Positions 1 to 5,935 of a stretch of 7,113 nucleotides of DNA are shown here, one piece after another. The notes beneath the pieces are model-generated. The model did not search any database. It was given only the letters and a program-made list of their open reading frames with translations, and was not told the DNA's origin. How positions within the stretch are numbered: position 1 is the first letter of the stretch; every line of letters begins with the position of its first letter. Both the position numbers and the translations under genes were made by a program. Source of the DNA: an uncultured Collinsella sp. (GTDB lineage Bacteria; Actinomycetota; Coriobacteriia; Coriobacteriales; Coriobacteriaceae); NCBI GenBank assembly GCA_934668695.1, contig CAKUOD010000038.1, positions 1-7,113 of the forward strand. The letters run 5' to 3'.

Positions 1-738
1 TTGGTGTTCGTAGAAGGCTTCTACTACGGCGTTGAAGTCGCGGGCGAAGTCTTCCATGGTTCCGCGCCAGGTGGCTCGGCCGGGTTTTCCCTGACCAACA
101 TAGGCAGTCTGAATGCCGCAGGCGGGGCTGGGGAAGTCACGCTTGGGGTCGTTGCCCACCATAAGGACCTCGTGCGGCTCGAGCCCCATCACCTGAAGCT
201 GCTCTAGATAGTAGGTGGCATCGGGCTTGCAGCGGGTGGTGTTTCCCATGTGCGTGACGAGCTCAAAGGGGGCGTCGGCCAGGTCGCCCCAACCCATGCG
301 GCACTCGATGGCCCCCTGCGGAAAGCTGGGGTTGGTGAAGAGCGCGCAGCGCAGCCCTGCGTCCTGTACGGCCTGAAGCGCGGCGTGTGCGCCCGGCATG
401 GCGTGGGCGTTGATGACGTCGTCATTCTTGTATGGAAGAACTTCGCGGTCGTAGTAGGTAAATGCCTCGTAGATGATAGGATCGGAGAGGCAGATGCCGC
501 ACCTGCGCTCGACCTCGGTGCGGTAAAACTCAAGATTGGTGCGGTTGTCCGTGCCGCTTCGGCGGTTGGCGTTGAGGTCGACCAGGATGGTGCCGAGGCG
601 TGCCATCGTGCCACCGCGGCTGCGGCGCCCGATATCCGCGAGCATCGACGAGACATCCTTAAAATAGCGAAGGATGAACGCGTTGAGGTTGATGCTAAGA
701 AGCGTCTCGTCCATATCGAAAACGACTGCTTTGAGCAC
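1..738 (-). CDS. HAD-superfamily hydrolase (HAD-IA type), 3' end cut by window edge
   Basis: A haloacid-dehalogenase-like hydrolase, probably a cytosolic small-molecule phosphatase; its substrate cannot be told from sequence. The 246 residues seen carry all four HAD motifs: FDMDET near the N-terminus (D8 nucleophile, D10 acid/base, T12), LFTNPS with T135, the K171-P-D motif III lysine, and GNDPKRD with D197 and D201 for Mg2+ binding. Residues of about 15-110 between motifs I and II form a helical C1-type cap, as in HAD-IA enzymes. The start is GTG at 738, preceded by a GAGAAAGG Shine-Dalgarno. The next in-frame ATG lies inside motif I and would destroy it, and an in-frame stop lies at 808-810. 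The frame stays open to base 1, but motif IV and the region after it are present, so only a short C-terminal piece is probably missing. It is divergent from rpsA; no convincing promoter is seen, only a TTGACG on the minus strand at 820-825. Confidence 0.88.
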   Translation of the reverse strand, partial: MLKAVVFDMDETLLSINLNAFILRYFKDVSSMLADIGRRSRGGTMARLGTILVDLNANRRSGTDNRTNLEFYRTEVERRCGICLSDPIIYEAFTYYDREVLPYKNDDVINAHAMPGAHAALQAVQDAGLRCALFTNPSFPQGAIECRMGWGDLADAPFELVTHMGNTTRCKPDATYYLEQLQVMGLEPHEVLMVGNDPKRDFPSPACGIQTAYVGQGKPGRATWRGTMEDFARDFNAVVEAFYEHQ

Positions 739-893
739 GCGGGCACCTTTCTCGAAATAACGTTCCAGAATCGTTGGTTCCGGATACTTTACCCCAAAGC
801 CGTATGCCTAACGGCCTATCGTCAACTTACGGAGACGGTCGTCCACAAGATTGCGAAAAAGTCTCCATACGAGTAAAAAATCGCAGTTCGCGC

Positions 894-922
894 TTGAAAT
901 CGAAGCAATTTCCCCGTAATCT
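894..922 (+). promoter_or_regulatory. Candidate rpsA promoter
   Basis: TTGAAA (894-899) and TAATCT (917-922) are separated by exactly 17 bases. The -35 box matches the consensus at five of six positions, the -10 box at only three. This would give a leader of about 125 nt before the rpsA start codon. A second weaker pair, TTGCGA (851-856) and TAAAAA (874-879), also has a 17-base spacer. Both are read by eye only. Confidence 0.4.
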
Positions 923-1024
923 ATACGAACGTGATTGCATAAGCGTCACATTAGTATCTGTCGGCTCCCGAGTGTTCCTAAACGTTGTGTGCTTGTCGCA
1001 CCCTTCTGTAGGTCCTAGCAATCG

Positions 1025-1049
1025 GGGCCCCGTAGTTCGAAAGGGGTCC
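1025..1049 (+). promoter_or_regulatory. Hairpin covering the rpsA Shine-Dalgarno
   Basis: GGGCCCC (1025-1031) can pair with GGGGTCC (1043-1049): seven pairs including one G-U, closing an 11-nt loop. The 3' arm contains the GGGG of the rpsA Shine-Dalgarno AAAGGGG (1040-1046), which stands seven bases before the TTG start. Folding would therefore hide the ribosome binding site. This fits translational control of rpsA, as E. coli S1 represses its own mRNA through the leader, but the E. coli leader folds differently and any autoregulation here is inference. Confidence 0.5.
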
Positions 1050-1053
1050 ACCT

Positions 1054-2220
1054 TTGAGTGAGATTCAGAACTCGTCCATTTTCTCTCTTGACGATGTCAA
1101 CGAGGAGGAGATGAACAACCTCATCGACGGTACGATTACCGACTTTGATGAGGGCGATCTCGTTAACGGCACTGTCGTTAAGATCGAGCATGACGAGGTG
1201 CTCGTTGACATCGGATTCAAGTCCGAGGGCGTTATCCCGGTCCGCGAGCTGTCCATCCGCAAGGACGCTAACCCTGCAGACATCGTTGCACTCGGTGATC
1301 CCATCGAGGCCCTGGTTCTCCAGAAGGAGGACAAGGACGGTCGTCTGGTCCTCTCCAAGAAGCGTGCTGAGTACGAGCGTGCTTGGAACCGCATCGAGGA
1401 GAAGTTCAACTCCGGCGAGAACGTTGAGGGCGAGGTTATCGAGGTTGTCAAGGGCGGCCTGATCCTCGACATCGGCCTGCGTGGCTTCCTGCCCGCTTCC
1501 CTCGTCGACCTCCGTCGTGTCAAGGACCTCACCTCCTACATGGGCACCCGCATCGAGGCTCGCGTCATCGAGATGGACCGCAACCGCAACAACGTTGTCC
1601 TCTCCCGTCGCGTCGTGCTCGAGGAGTCCCGTAAGGCCGAGCGCTCTGAGATCCTGTCCAAGCTCAAGTCTGGCATGCGTCTCCAGGGCACCGTTTCCTC
1701 CATCGTCGACTTCGGCGCCTTCGTCGACCTCGGCGGTATCGACGGCCTCATCCACATCTCCGAGCTCTCCTGGAACCACGTCAACCATCCTTCCGAGGTT
1801 GTCAAGGTCGGCCAGGAGGTCGAGGTCGAGGTTCTCGACGTCGATCTCAACCGCGAGCGCATCTCCCTGGGTCTCAAGCAGACCACCGAGGATCCGTGGC
1901 GCGCACTGGTCAAGAAGTACCCCGTCGGCGCTATCGTCGAGGGCACTGTGACCAAGCTTGTCCCGTTTGGCGCTTTCGTCGACCTGGGCGAGGGCATCGA
2001 GGGCCTGGTGCACATCTCCGAGATGGCCAACAAGCACGTCGATCAGCCTTCTCAGGTCACCCACGTGGGCGACAAGGTTCAGGTCAAGGTCATGGAGATC
2101 GACCTCGACCGTCGTCGTATCTCCCTGTCCATGAAGTCCGCTGCTGAGACTCTGGGCGTCGAGATCGAGGTTACTCCGCTGCCTTCCGAGAAGAAGGACG
2201 AGGAGACCGACGCCGAGTAA
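1054..2220 (+). CDS. rpsA: 30S ribosomal protein S1
   Basis: Ribosomal protein S1, an RNA-binding protein that helps load mRNA on the 30S subunit. The 388 residues contain four OB-fold S1 domains at about 34-103, 121-187, 207-276 and 292-362. Domains 3 and 4 show the canonical signature (DFGAFVDLGG..GLIHISELS; PFGAFVDLGEGIEGLVHISEM) followed by the usual (R/E)RISLSxK close; domains 1 and 2 are the divergent ribosome-anchoring type (GFKSEGVIP; GLRGFLPASLV). Four domains is the usual count in actinobacterial and low-GC Gram-positive S1, against six in E. coli (557 aa). The C-terminal tail is short and acidic, ending EEKKDEETDAE-like, shorter than in mycobacteria. The start is TTG at 1054 with AAAGGGG upstream; an in-frame stop at 1033-1035 excludes anything longer. 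It is a single-gene unit with its own promoter and terminator. Confidence 0.96.
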   Translation: MSEIQNSSIFSLDDVNEEEMNNLIDGTITDFDEGDLVNGTVVKIEHDEVLVDIGFKSEGVIPVRELSIRKDANPADIVALGDPIEALVLQKEDKDGRLVLSKKRAEYERAWNRIEEKFNSGENVEGEVIEVVKGGLILDIGLRGFLPASLVDLRRVKDLTSYMGTRIEARVIEMDRNRNNVVLSRRVVLEESRKAERSEILSKLKSGMRLQGTVSSIVDFGAFVDLGGIDGLIHISELSWNHVNHPSEVVKVGQEVEVEVLDVDLNRERISLGLKQTTEDPWRALVKKYPVGAIVEGTVTKLVPFGAFVDLGEGIEGLVHISEMANKHVDQPSQVTHVGDKVQVKVMEIDLDRRRISLSMKSAAETLGVEIEVTPLPSEKKDEETDAE

Positions 2221-2245
2221 ATCGGTTTGACGATCAACTTGTTTT

Positions 2246-2279
2246 AAGGGATCCGTCCGCAATGGACGGGTCCCTTTTT
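2246..2279 (+). terminator. Intrinsic terminator of rpsA
   Basis: A 13-bp stem (2246-2258 with 2264-2276, one G-U pair) closes a GCAAT loop and runs directly into five T residues (2275-2279). It starts 26 bases after the rpsA stop codon. This separates rpsA from rnpB. Confidence 0.92.
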
Positions 2280-2375
2280 GCATTTGCTGCTGAGGTGTTC
2301 GGTAGTGCCCGCGCGCAATGCTGTTTGGGTTATTCGCTTGCTATTGAGTTGACGGCGCATGAAAAAATGCCGACA

Positions 2376-2399
2376 TCCCGCCTCGGGGAGGAGGCGGGA
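2376..2399. other. Perfect 9-bp GC-rich hairpin in the rpsA-rnpB spacer
   Basis: TCCCGCCTC (2376-2384) pairs perfectly with GAGGCGGGA (2391-2399) around a six-base loop. On the minus strand the stem is followed after eight bases by TTTTTT (2362-2367 complement), so it looks like a loose minus-strand terminator, yet no minus-strand gene is seen nearby. The rest of 2280-2545 is GC-rich and has no gene I can support. Confidence 0.4.
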
Positions 2400-2525
2400 A
2401 CGCACCGAGTAGACGGAGGAGTGCGGAGCGCGGTCGCGTCTCGACTGACGACGTTGCCCATCGACGGGACTATTGTGGCGCATGGGTGGTTCTTGGTTTA
2501 TCGTGCGAGCGCTTGCGTTGTGCCA

Positions 2526-2552
2526 TTGTGTGTGCTGGCGGTGTGCTACACT
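2526..2552 (+). promoter_or_regulatory. Candidate rnpB promoter
   Basis: TACACT (2547-2552) is a fair -10 box lying eight bases before the first base of RNase P helix P1 (2560), which is the expected place. The -35 is weak: TTGTGT (2526-2531) with a 15-base spacer. An alternative pair further up is TTGTGG (2473-2478) and TTTATC (2497-2502), spacer 18. Position relative to the RNA is the main support. Confidence 0.45.
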
Positions 2553-2559
2553 CTTGCAC

Positions 2560-2927
2560 TGCTGAGTGGGCCAGACGGTCGCGCGATGTGCTGCTTGCAG
2601 CACGCGTGAGGAAAGTCCGGGCTCCAGAGGGCGGGATGCCGGCTAACGGCCGGGCGGAGTGATCCGACGGAAAGCGCCGCAGAAAAGAAGACTCCCACCT
2701 GCGCCGCAAGGCGTAAAGGGAAAAGCTGAAACGGTGGTGTAAGAGACCACCAGCGTCGTGGCAACACGGCGGCTTGGCAAGCCCCATCCGGAGCAAGCGC
2801 GAATAGGAACGCTATGGGCCGGCCCGGTCCGCGTTCGGGTAGCGTGCGTGGAGCTGCACGGTAACGTGCAGACAAGATAAATGACCGTTCACGACAGAAC
2901 CCGGCTTACAAGCCCACTCAGCACTTT
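2560..2927 (+). ncRNA. rnpB: RNase P RNA (bacterial type A)
   Basis: Catalytic RNA of RNase P, which cuts the 5' leader from pre-tRNAs together with the RnpA protein. Helix P1 is perfect over 12 bp: 2560-2571 with 2912-2923. The universally conserved 5' core GAGGAAAGTCCGGGCTCC (2608-2625) and 3' core ACAGAACCCGGCTTACA (2894-2910) are intact; these form P4 and its flanks. Also present are the GAAAGCGCCGCAGAAAA segment (2670-2686), the CCGGAGCAAG / GAATAGG block around P15-P16 (2788-2808), and GATAAATGACCGTTCACGAC near the 3' end. The layout follows E. coli M1 RNA, so it is type A. The CCA-binding GGU of loop L15 reads GGC (2776-2778). The core is 364 nt; the exact 3' end is uncertain. P1 is followed by CTTTGTT, which might help end transcription. 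Confidence 0.97.
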
Positions 2928-2936
2928 GTTGACGCT

Positions 2937-3040
2937 GCGACGGCATCAGCTGGCCGATTTGGCGCTCATTCGTCGGTCGCCGCCATAAGGCGTGCTCCCT
3001 CCTCTTTCGGGCCAAATCGACTCAGCTGACGCCTTCTCGC
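2937..3040. repeat. Long imperfect inverted repeat downstream of rnpB
   Basis: Arms 2937-2963 and 3011-3040 can form 23 Watson-Crick pairs with no G-U: nine (2955-2963 with 3011-3019), then a 2/3-base internal loop, seven (2946-2952 with 3023-3029), one mismatch, three (2942-2944 with 3031-3033), a 1/3-base loop, and four (2937-2940 with 3037-3040). The 47-base loop contains a small hairpin CGCC-ATAA-GGCG (2981-2992). There is no T-run after either arm, so it is not a standard intrinsic terminator. It begins 14 bases after RNase P helix P1. It may be a 3' processing or stability structure, a yigZ leader RNA, or a small dispersed repeat. Confidence 0.6.
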
Positions 3041-3105
3041 TGTTGGTGACGGCATCATTGGCGTTTCCGTTCTTGTTGGCGAGGGCAACGGTACACCCTT
3101 TGCCG

Positions 3106-3111
3106 TATTAT
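3106..3111 (+). promoter_or_regulatory. Possible -10 box of a yigZ promoter
   Basis: TATTAT (3106-3111) is a good -10 hexamer about 40 bases before the yigZ start, in a locally T-rich stretch. No recognisable -35 box lies 16-18 bases upstream, so the call is weak. yigZ could otherwise be reached by read-through from rnpB. Confidence 0.3.
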
Positions 3112-3151
3112 TGAGGCTGTTTGTTGCTTTGCTTGTTGTTGAGGGGCTTTG

Positions 3152-3787
3152 TTGGACAGCTATTTTACTCTGCAATCGAATATTGAGGCTTCGGGCGAGT
3201 TTGTCGATCGCAAGAGCCGGTTTATTGCTCAGCTGGTCCATATTGAGTCTGAGGATGAGGCGAATGCCTTTATCGAGATGATTCGCAAGCGTCATTACGA
3301 CGCTCGACACAATGTTCCCGCGTGGATTTTGGTCGATGGACGTGAGCGCCAGAGCGATGATGGTGAGCCGAGCCGTACGAGCGGCATGCCGACGCTCGAG
3401 GTGCTTCGCGGCGCAGGGCTCAAAAATGTTTGCTGCGTAGTGACGCGCTATTTTGGTGGTACGTTGTTGGGGCCGGGCGGCTTGGTTCGCGCCTATACTG
3501 CGGCGACGCAGGCGGCGGTGGCTGCGGCTCAGGAAGCCGGGCAGATCGTTGAGATGACGAGCGTCGTGCCGGTTGATGTGCGTGTGGCCTATCCGCAATA
3601 CGAGCAGGTGCTTCGTTTGGCGCAGGATTCGGGTGCCAAGGTTTCGGATACCGATTACGCGGATGCCGTGACACTTCATTTGGTGTTTAAAGCGGGGGAG
3701 CAGAAGTCGTTTTGCGCTAAGATGCGCGAGCTTATGGCGGGGCGCGAGGAGATTGAGGTCGGCGCTCCCGAATTTGCCGAGTTCTAA
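3152..3787 (+). CDS. yigZ: YigZ/IMPACT family protein (UPF0029 plus DUF1949)
   Basis: A 211-residue member of the YigZ/IMPACT family. The bacterial proteins are soluble, their biochemical role is not settled, and eukaryotic IMPACT acts in translational stress control through GCN1/GCN2. The N-terminal UPF0029 domain is complete, with KSRFIAQ (21-27), the hallmark DARHNVPAW (50-58), SDDGEP..TSGMP (68-80), and TRYFGGTLLGPGGLVRAY (98-115). The C-terminal ferredoxin-like DUF1949 domain spans roughly residues 135-205. Length is normal for the family (about 205-215). The start is TTG at 3152, five bases after GAGGGG (3141-3146); a TTG one codon earlier (3149) is too close to the Shine-Dalgarno, and an in-frame TGA overlaps it just upstream (3140-3142). 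The gene stands alone, bounded by rnpB and a strong terminator. Confidence 0.93.
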   Translation: MDSYFTLQSNIEASGEFVDRKSRFIAQLVHIESEDEANAFIEMIRKRHYDARHNVPAWILVDGRERQSDDGEPSRTSGMPTLEVLRGAGLKNVCCVVTRYFGGTLLGPGGLVRAYTAATQAAVAAAQEAGQIVEMTSVVPVDVRVAYPQYEQVLRLAQDSGAKVSDTDYADAVTLHLVFKAGEQKSFCAKMRELMAGREEIEVGAPEFAEF

Positions 3788-3790
3788 CGG

Positions 3791-3841
3791 CGACGGCCGG
3801 CGTGCTTTTGGATGAATCCCAAGCGCGCCGGCCGTCGTTTT
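3791..3841 (+). terminator. Intrinsic terminator of yigZ
   Basis: A very stable stem pairs 3791-3805 with 3823-3837 (15 pairs, one T-G), with inner pairs from TT/AA and GGA/TCC closing a TGAA loop, followed by TTTT (3838-3841). It starts four bases after the yigZ stop. The minus-strand side lacks a T-run, so termination of the convergent gene at 3855 is less certain, although the same stem may serve it. Confidence 0.9.
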
Positions 3842-3854
3842 CTGTTGCCGCTGT

Positions 3855-4301
3855 TTACTCGGCGAGCTGCTTTAGCACATCGCAGGCAATCTCGACGGCA
3901 TCGTCGATGCAGCCGGGGCAGCTGCGGAGCGGACCCTTATCCGATCCGATGCCCTTGAGCGTGCCACAGACGGTCGTCGTGTTCTTCTCGGCAAAACGCT
4001 TGGCGATTTCGCGCGACAGCTTGTAGGTCTGGCCCTTGGTCTTGGGGTTTTCCATGCCGTCGCTCATCACAAAGCCCATGATGGCCACGGCGCCCGAGAT
4101 GGCGCCGCAGGTTTCGGTCATGCCGCCCATGCCGGCGCCAAAGCCCTCGGTGAGGGTAAAGGCGACCTGGGGGTCGAGTCCGACGGCGGGCGCGAACGTG
4201 CAGGCGACGGCCTGTGCGCAGTTAAAACCGCGGGCGTGGTATTCGGCAGCCTGAGCCTGACAGGCGGCAGTGTTGAGCTGGGTGGTATCGATCTGCTTCA
4301 T
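3855..4301 (-). CDS. C_GCAxxG_C_C family protein
   Basis: A 148-residue soluble protein of the C_GCAxxG_C_C family (the domain of split-Soret-cytochrome-like proteins), common in anaerobes. Its function is not established; conserved cysteines suggest metal, cluster or redox chemistry. Visible family blocks are GFNCAQAV (25-32, C28), the glycine-rich GFGAGMGGMTETCGAISGA (53-71, C65), and a C-terminal pair SCPGCIDDAVE (127-137, C128 and C131), with C112 in VCGTLKG. Other cysteines are C14, C34 and C140. There is no signal peptide or membrane helix. The start is ATG at 4301, seven bases after AAGGAG; the frame is open back to an ATG at 4448 but that ATG has no ribosome binding site and lies in the palindrome upstream. 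It is divergent from metY across a shared regulatory spacer, which may hint at sulfur or redox metabolism; that link is inference. Confidence 0.88.
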   Translation of the reverse strand: MKQIDTTQLNTAACQAQAAEYHARGFNCAQAVACTFAPAVGLDPQVAFTLTEGFGAGMGGMTETCGAISGAVAIMGFVMSDGMENPKTKGQTYKLSREIAKRFAEKNTTTVCGTLKGIGSDKGPLRSCPGCIDDAVEIACDVLKQLAE

Positions 4302-4416
4302 CGGTGTCTCCTTGATTGCGGTGTACCCGCCTATGGTACCCTTGCCGGCGCATTCGCTTATCGAAACCGCAGTGCATATCTCATTGTTTTTCGCCATCGA
4401 ACACTTTCTTAAGATT

Positions 4417-4447
4417 TGGGACAAATAAACCTGATTAATTTGTCCCA
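4417..4447. promoter_or_regulatory. Palindromic candidate operator between the C_GCAxxG gene and metY
   Basis: TGGGACAAAT (4417-4426) and ATTTGTCCCA (4438-4447) form a perfect 10-bp inverted repeat with an 11-base spacer. The half-site centres are 21 bp apart, two helical turns, which suits a dimeric or tetrameric DNA-binding protein on one face of the helix. The centre (4432) lies about 71 bases before the predicted metY transcription start, a usual place for an activator, and 131 bases before the start codon of the divergent gene. No regulator family could be named from the motif, and no regulator gene is in the window. Confidence 0.6.
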
Positions 4448-4467
4448 TAACCTATCGGCGGGATGGG

Positions 4468-4496
4468 TTGAGAGGGGTGCGGGGTAGCGGTATCGT
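4468..4496 (+). promoter_or_regulatory. metY promoter
   Basis: TTGAGA (4468-4473) and TATCGT (4491-4496) are separated by exactly 17 bases, matching the sigma-70 consensus at five and four of six positions. Transcription should begin near 4503. That leaves a leader of about 33 nt before the metY ATG, too short for a SAM or T-box riboswitch, so control is more likely at the DNA level. Confidence 0.65.
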
Positions 4497-4535
4497 GAAC
4501 CGAATAAAAACAAAACCCAAGTAAGGGAGTTGGAT

Positions 4536-5819
4536 ATGAGCGAGCAGACCATCGGTACTACATGTGTTCAGGGCGGCTATCACCCGGGAGATGCCGAGCC
4601 GCGTCAGGTGCCCATCTACCAGTCCACCACGTGGAAATACGACACGTCCGAGCACATGGGCAAGCTGTTTGACCTGGAGGAGTCGGGCTACTTCTACAGC
4701 CGTCTGCAGAACCCCACGTGCGATCTGGTTGCCGCCAAGATCTGCGAGATGGAGGGCGGCACCGCTGCGATGCTCACGAGCTCGGGTATGGCTGCGAACT
4801 TCCTCGCGATCTTTAACGTGGCCGGTGCCGGCGATCATGTGGTCGCGAGCTCTGCCATCTACGGCGGTACGTATAACCTGCTCGCCCACACCATGGGCCG
4901 CATGGGCGTGACCTGCACGTTCGTCGCCCCCGACTGCACCGATGAGGAGCTGGAGGCTGCCTTTCAGCCCAACACAAAGCTCGTCTTTGGCGAGACGATC
5001 GCCAACCCCGCCCTTGCCGTGCTCGATATTGAGCGCTTTGCCAAGGCCGCACATGACCACGGCGTGCCGCTGATGGTCGACAACACCTTCCCGACACCCG
5101 TGATGTGCCGTCCCTTTGAGTGGGGCGCCGACATCGTTACGCACTCCACCACCAAGTACATGGATGGACATGCTGCCTACCTGGGCGGCGTGATCGTCGA
5201 CCACGGCCAGTTTGACTGGATGGCCCATGCGGATAAGTTCCCGGGTCTCACCACGCCCGACGAGAGCTACCACGGCGTGACGTATGCCGAGAAGTTCGGT
5301 CGCGAGGGTGCCTTCATTACCAAGGCCACTGCGCAGCTTATGCGCGACCTCGGCCCCATGCAGAACCCGCAGGCGGCGTTCTTCCTGAACAGCTCGCTCG
5401 AGAGCCTGCACGTGCGTATGCCGCGCCATTGCGAGAACGGTCTGGCGGTCGCCAAGTTCCTGCAGGGCCATCCCAAGGTGCGCTTCGTGAGCTATCCGGG
5501 CCTGGAGGGCGACAAGTACTACGACATGGCTCAGAAGTACATGCCCAACGGTACCTGCGGCGTCGTGAGCTTTGGCTTTACCGGTGGTCGTGCGGCGGCC
5601 GAGACCTTTATGAAGAGTCTTAAGCTCGCCCAGATTGCCACGCACGTGGCCGATGCTCGCACCTGCTGCCTGCACCCGGCAAACGCCACCCATCGCCAGA
5701 TGAACGACGAGGAGCTCATCGCCTGCGGCATCTCCGCCGACATGGTGCGCCTGTCGTGCGGCCTTGAGGACACGGCCGATCTGATTGCCGACCTTGAGCA
5801 GGCGCTCGAGCAGTGCTAG
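4536..5819 (+). CDS. metY: O-acetylhomoserine sulfhydrylase (aminocarboxypropyltransferase)
   Basis: A cytosolic PLP enzyme of the Cys/Met metabolism family. MetY-type members join O-acetylhomoserine and sulfide to give homocysteine, the direct-sulfhydrylation route to methionine. The 427 residues match the usual MetY length (about 425-440; methionine gamma-lyase and MetB are nearer 380-400). Key residues are Y54 and R56 in FYSRLQNPT (phosphate contact to the partner subunit), Y109 in IYGGTY (ring stacking), D182 in VDNTF (pyridine nitrogen), the Schiff-base lysine K207 in HSTTKYMDGH, and R405 in VRLSCGLED (substrate carboxylate). The insert with HADKFPGLTTPDESYHG (231-247) is typical of the MetY group. 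The start is ATG 4536, six bases after AAGGGAG; a TTG at 4530 abuts the Shine-Dalgarno and is rejected. Some relatives also use other thiols or cleave methionine, so exact substrate choice is open. Confidence 0.92.
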   Translation: MSEQTIGTTCVQGGYHPGDAEPRQVPIYQSTTWKYDTSEHMGKLFDLEESGYFYSRLQNPTCDLVAAKICEMEGGTAAMLTSSGMAANFLAIFNVAGAGDHVVASSAIYGGTYNLLAHTMGRMGVTCTFVAPDCTDEELEAAFQPNTKLVFGETIANPALAVLDIERFAKAAHDHGVPLMVDNTFPTPVMCRPFEWGADIVTHSTTKYMDGHAAYLGGVIVDHGQFDWMAHADKFPGLTTPDESYHGVTYAEKFGREGAFITKATAQLMRDLGPMQNPQAAFFLNSSLESLHVRMPRHCENGLAVAKFLQGHPKVRFVSYPGLEGDKYYDMAQKYMPNGTCGVVSFGFTGGRAAAETFMKSLKLAQIATHVADARTCCLHPANATHRQMNDEELIACGISADMVRLSCGLEDTADLIADLEQALEQC

Positions 5820-5888
5820 GCTAGCGTGCGTGCGAGGCGTGGGACGGCTATTCGGCTGACGACGTCCTCATAGTTCCGATTCCGTAGG

Positions 5889-5935
5889 CGGGACCCCGAT
5901 CGTGTCCGTTTGTAGGCGATTGGGGTCCCGTTTTT
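5889..5935 (+). terminator. Intrinsic terminator between metY and the MFS gene
   Basis: A 14-bp stem (5889-5902 with 5917-5930, one G-T pair) closes a 14-base loop and is followed by TTTTT (5931-5935). It lies 69 bases after the metY stop and only 25 bases before the MFS start codon. It is the natural metY terminator, but its place could also let it act as an attenuator in the MFS leader. Confidence 0.9.

Larger units (their letters stand above)
739..1053. other. Divergent spacer between the HAD gene and rpsA
   Basis: These 315 bases hold no credible gene; the short open frames across it have no family features. The left part is the minus-strand upstream region of the HAD gene. The right part is AT-richer (about 850-960) and carries the likely rpsA promoter. 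It ends in a leader with a small hairpin (GTGC at 989-992 pairing with GCAC at 998-1001) and the larger hairpin at the rpsA ribosome binding site. No riboswitch class was recognised. Confidence 0.6.

Noticed and set aside
250..876. A 208-codon plus-strand open frame opposite the HAD gene, and another minus-strand frame at 204-746
   Set aside because: The minus-strand frame starting at 738 shows all four HAD motifs in order; the other two frames show none.
1101..1113. GAGGAGGAG directly before an ATG (1111) inside rpsA, as an alternative start
   Set aside because: The purine run encodes three glutamates and sits only about two bases from the ATG; the conserved N-terminal sequence before it argues for the TTG at 1054.
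1015..2283. A 422-codon open frame on the minus strand opposite rpsA
   Set aside because: It mirrors the codon bias of rpsA; its product is a low-complexity leucine/aspartate/valine-rich chain with no family features and it runs across the rpsA terminator.
2966..3679. A 237-codon minus-strand open frame opposite yigZ
   Set aside because: It crosses the inverted repeat and overlaps the well-conserved YigZ reading frame; its product is arginine/alanine/threonine-rich with no recognisable domain.
4302..4448. An N-terminal extension of the C_GCAxxG_C_C protein from an ATG at 4448
   Set aside because: There is no Shine-Dalgarno before it, the extra 49 residues look unlike the family, and the ATG at 4301 has a strong AAGGAG. 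The region is better read as regulatory spacer.
4503..4535. A SAM or T-box riboswitch before metY
   Set aside because: The predicted leader is only about 33 nt, A-rich and unstructured, too short for these elements.
4452..5693. A 413-codon open frame on the minus strand opposite metY
   Set aside because: The plus strand encodes a complete PLP enzyme with all catalytic residues; the opposite frame has no motif and no ribosome binding site, and is a by-product of GC-rich third positions.
4536..5819. Methionine gamma-lyase as the product of this gene
   Set aside because: The length (427 aa) and the HADKFPGLTTPDESYHG insert fit O-acetylhomoserine sulfhydrylase better, although substrate overlap cannot be excluded from sequence.
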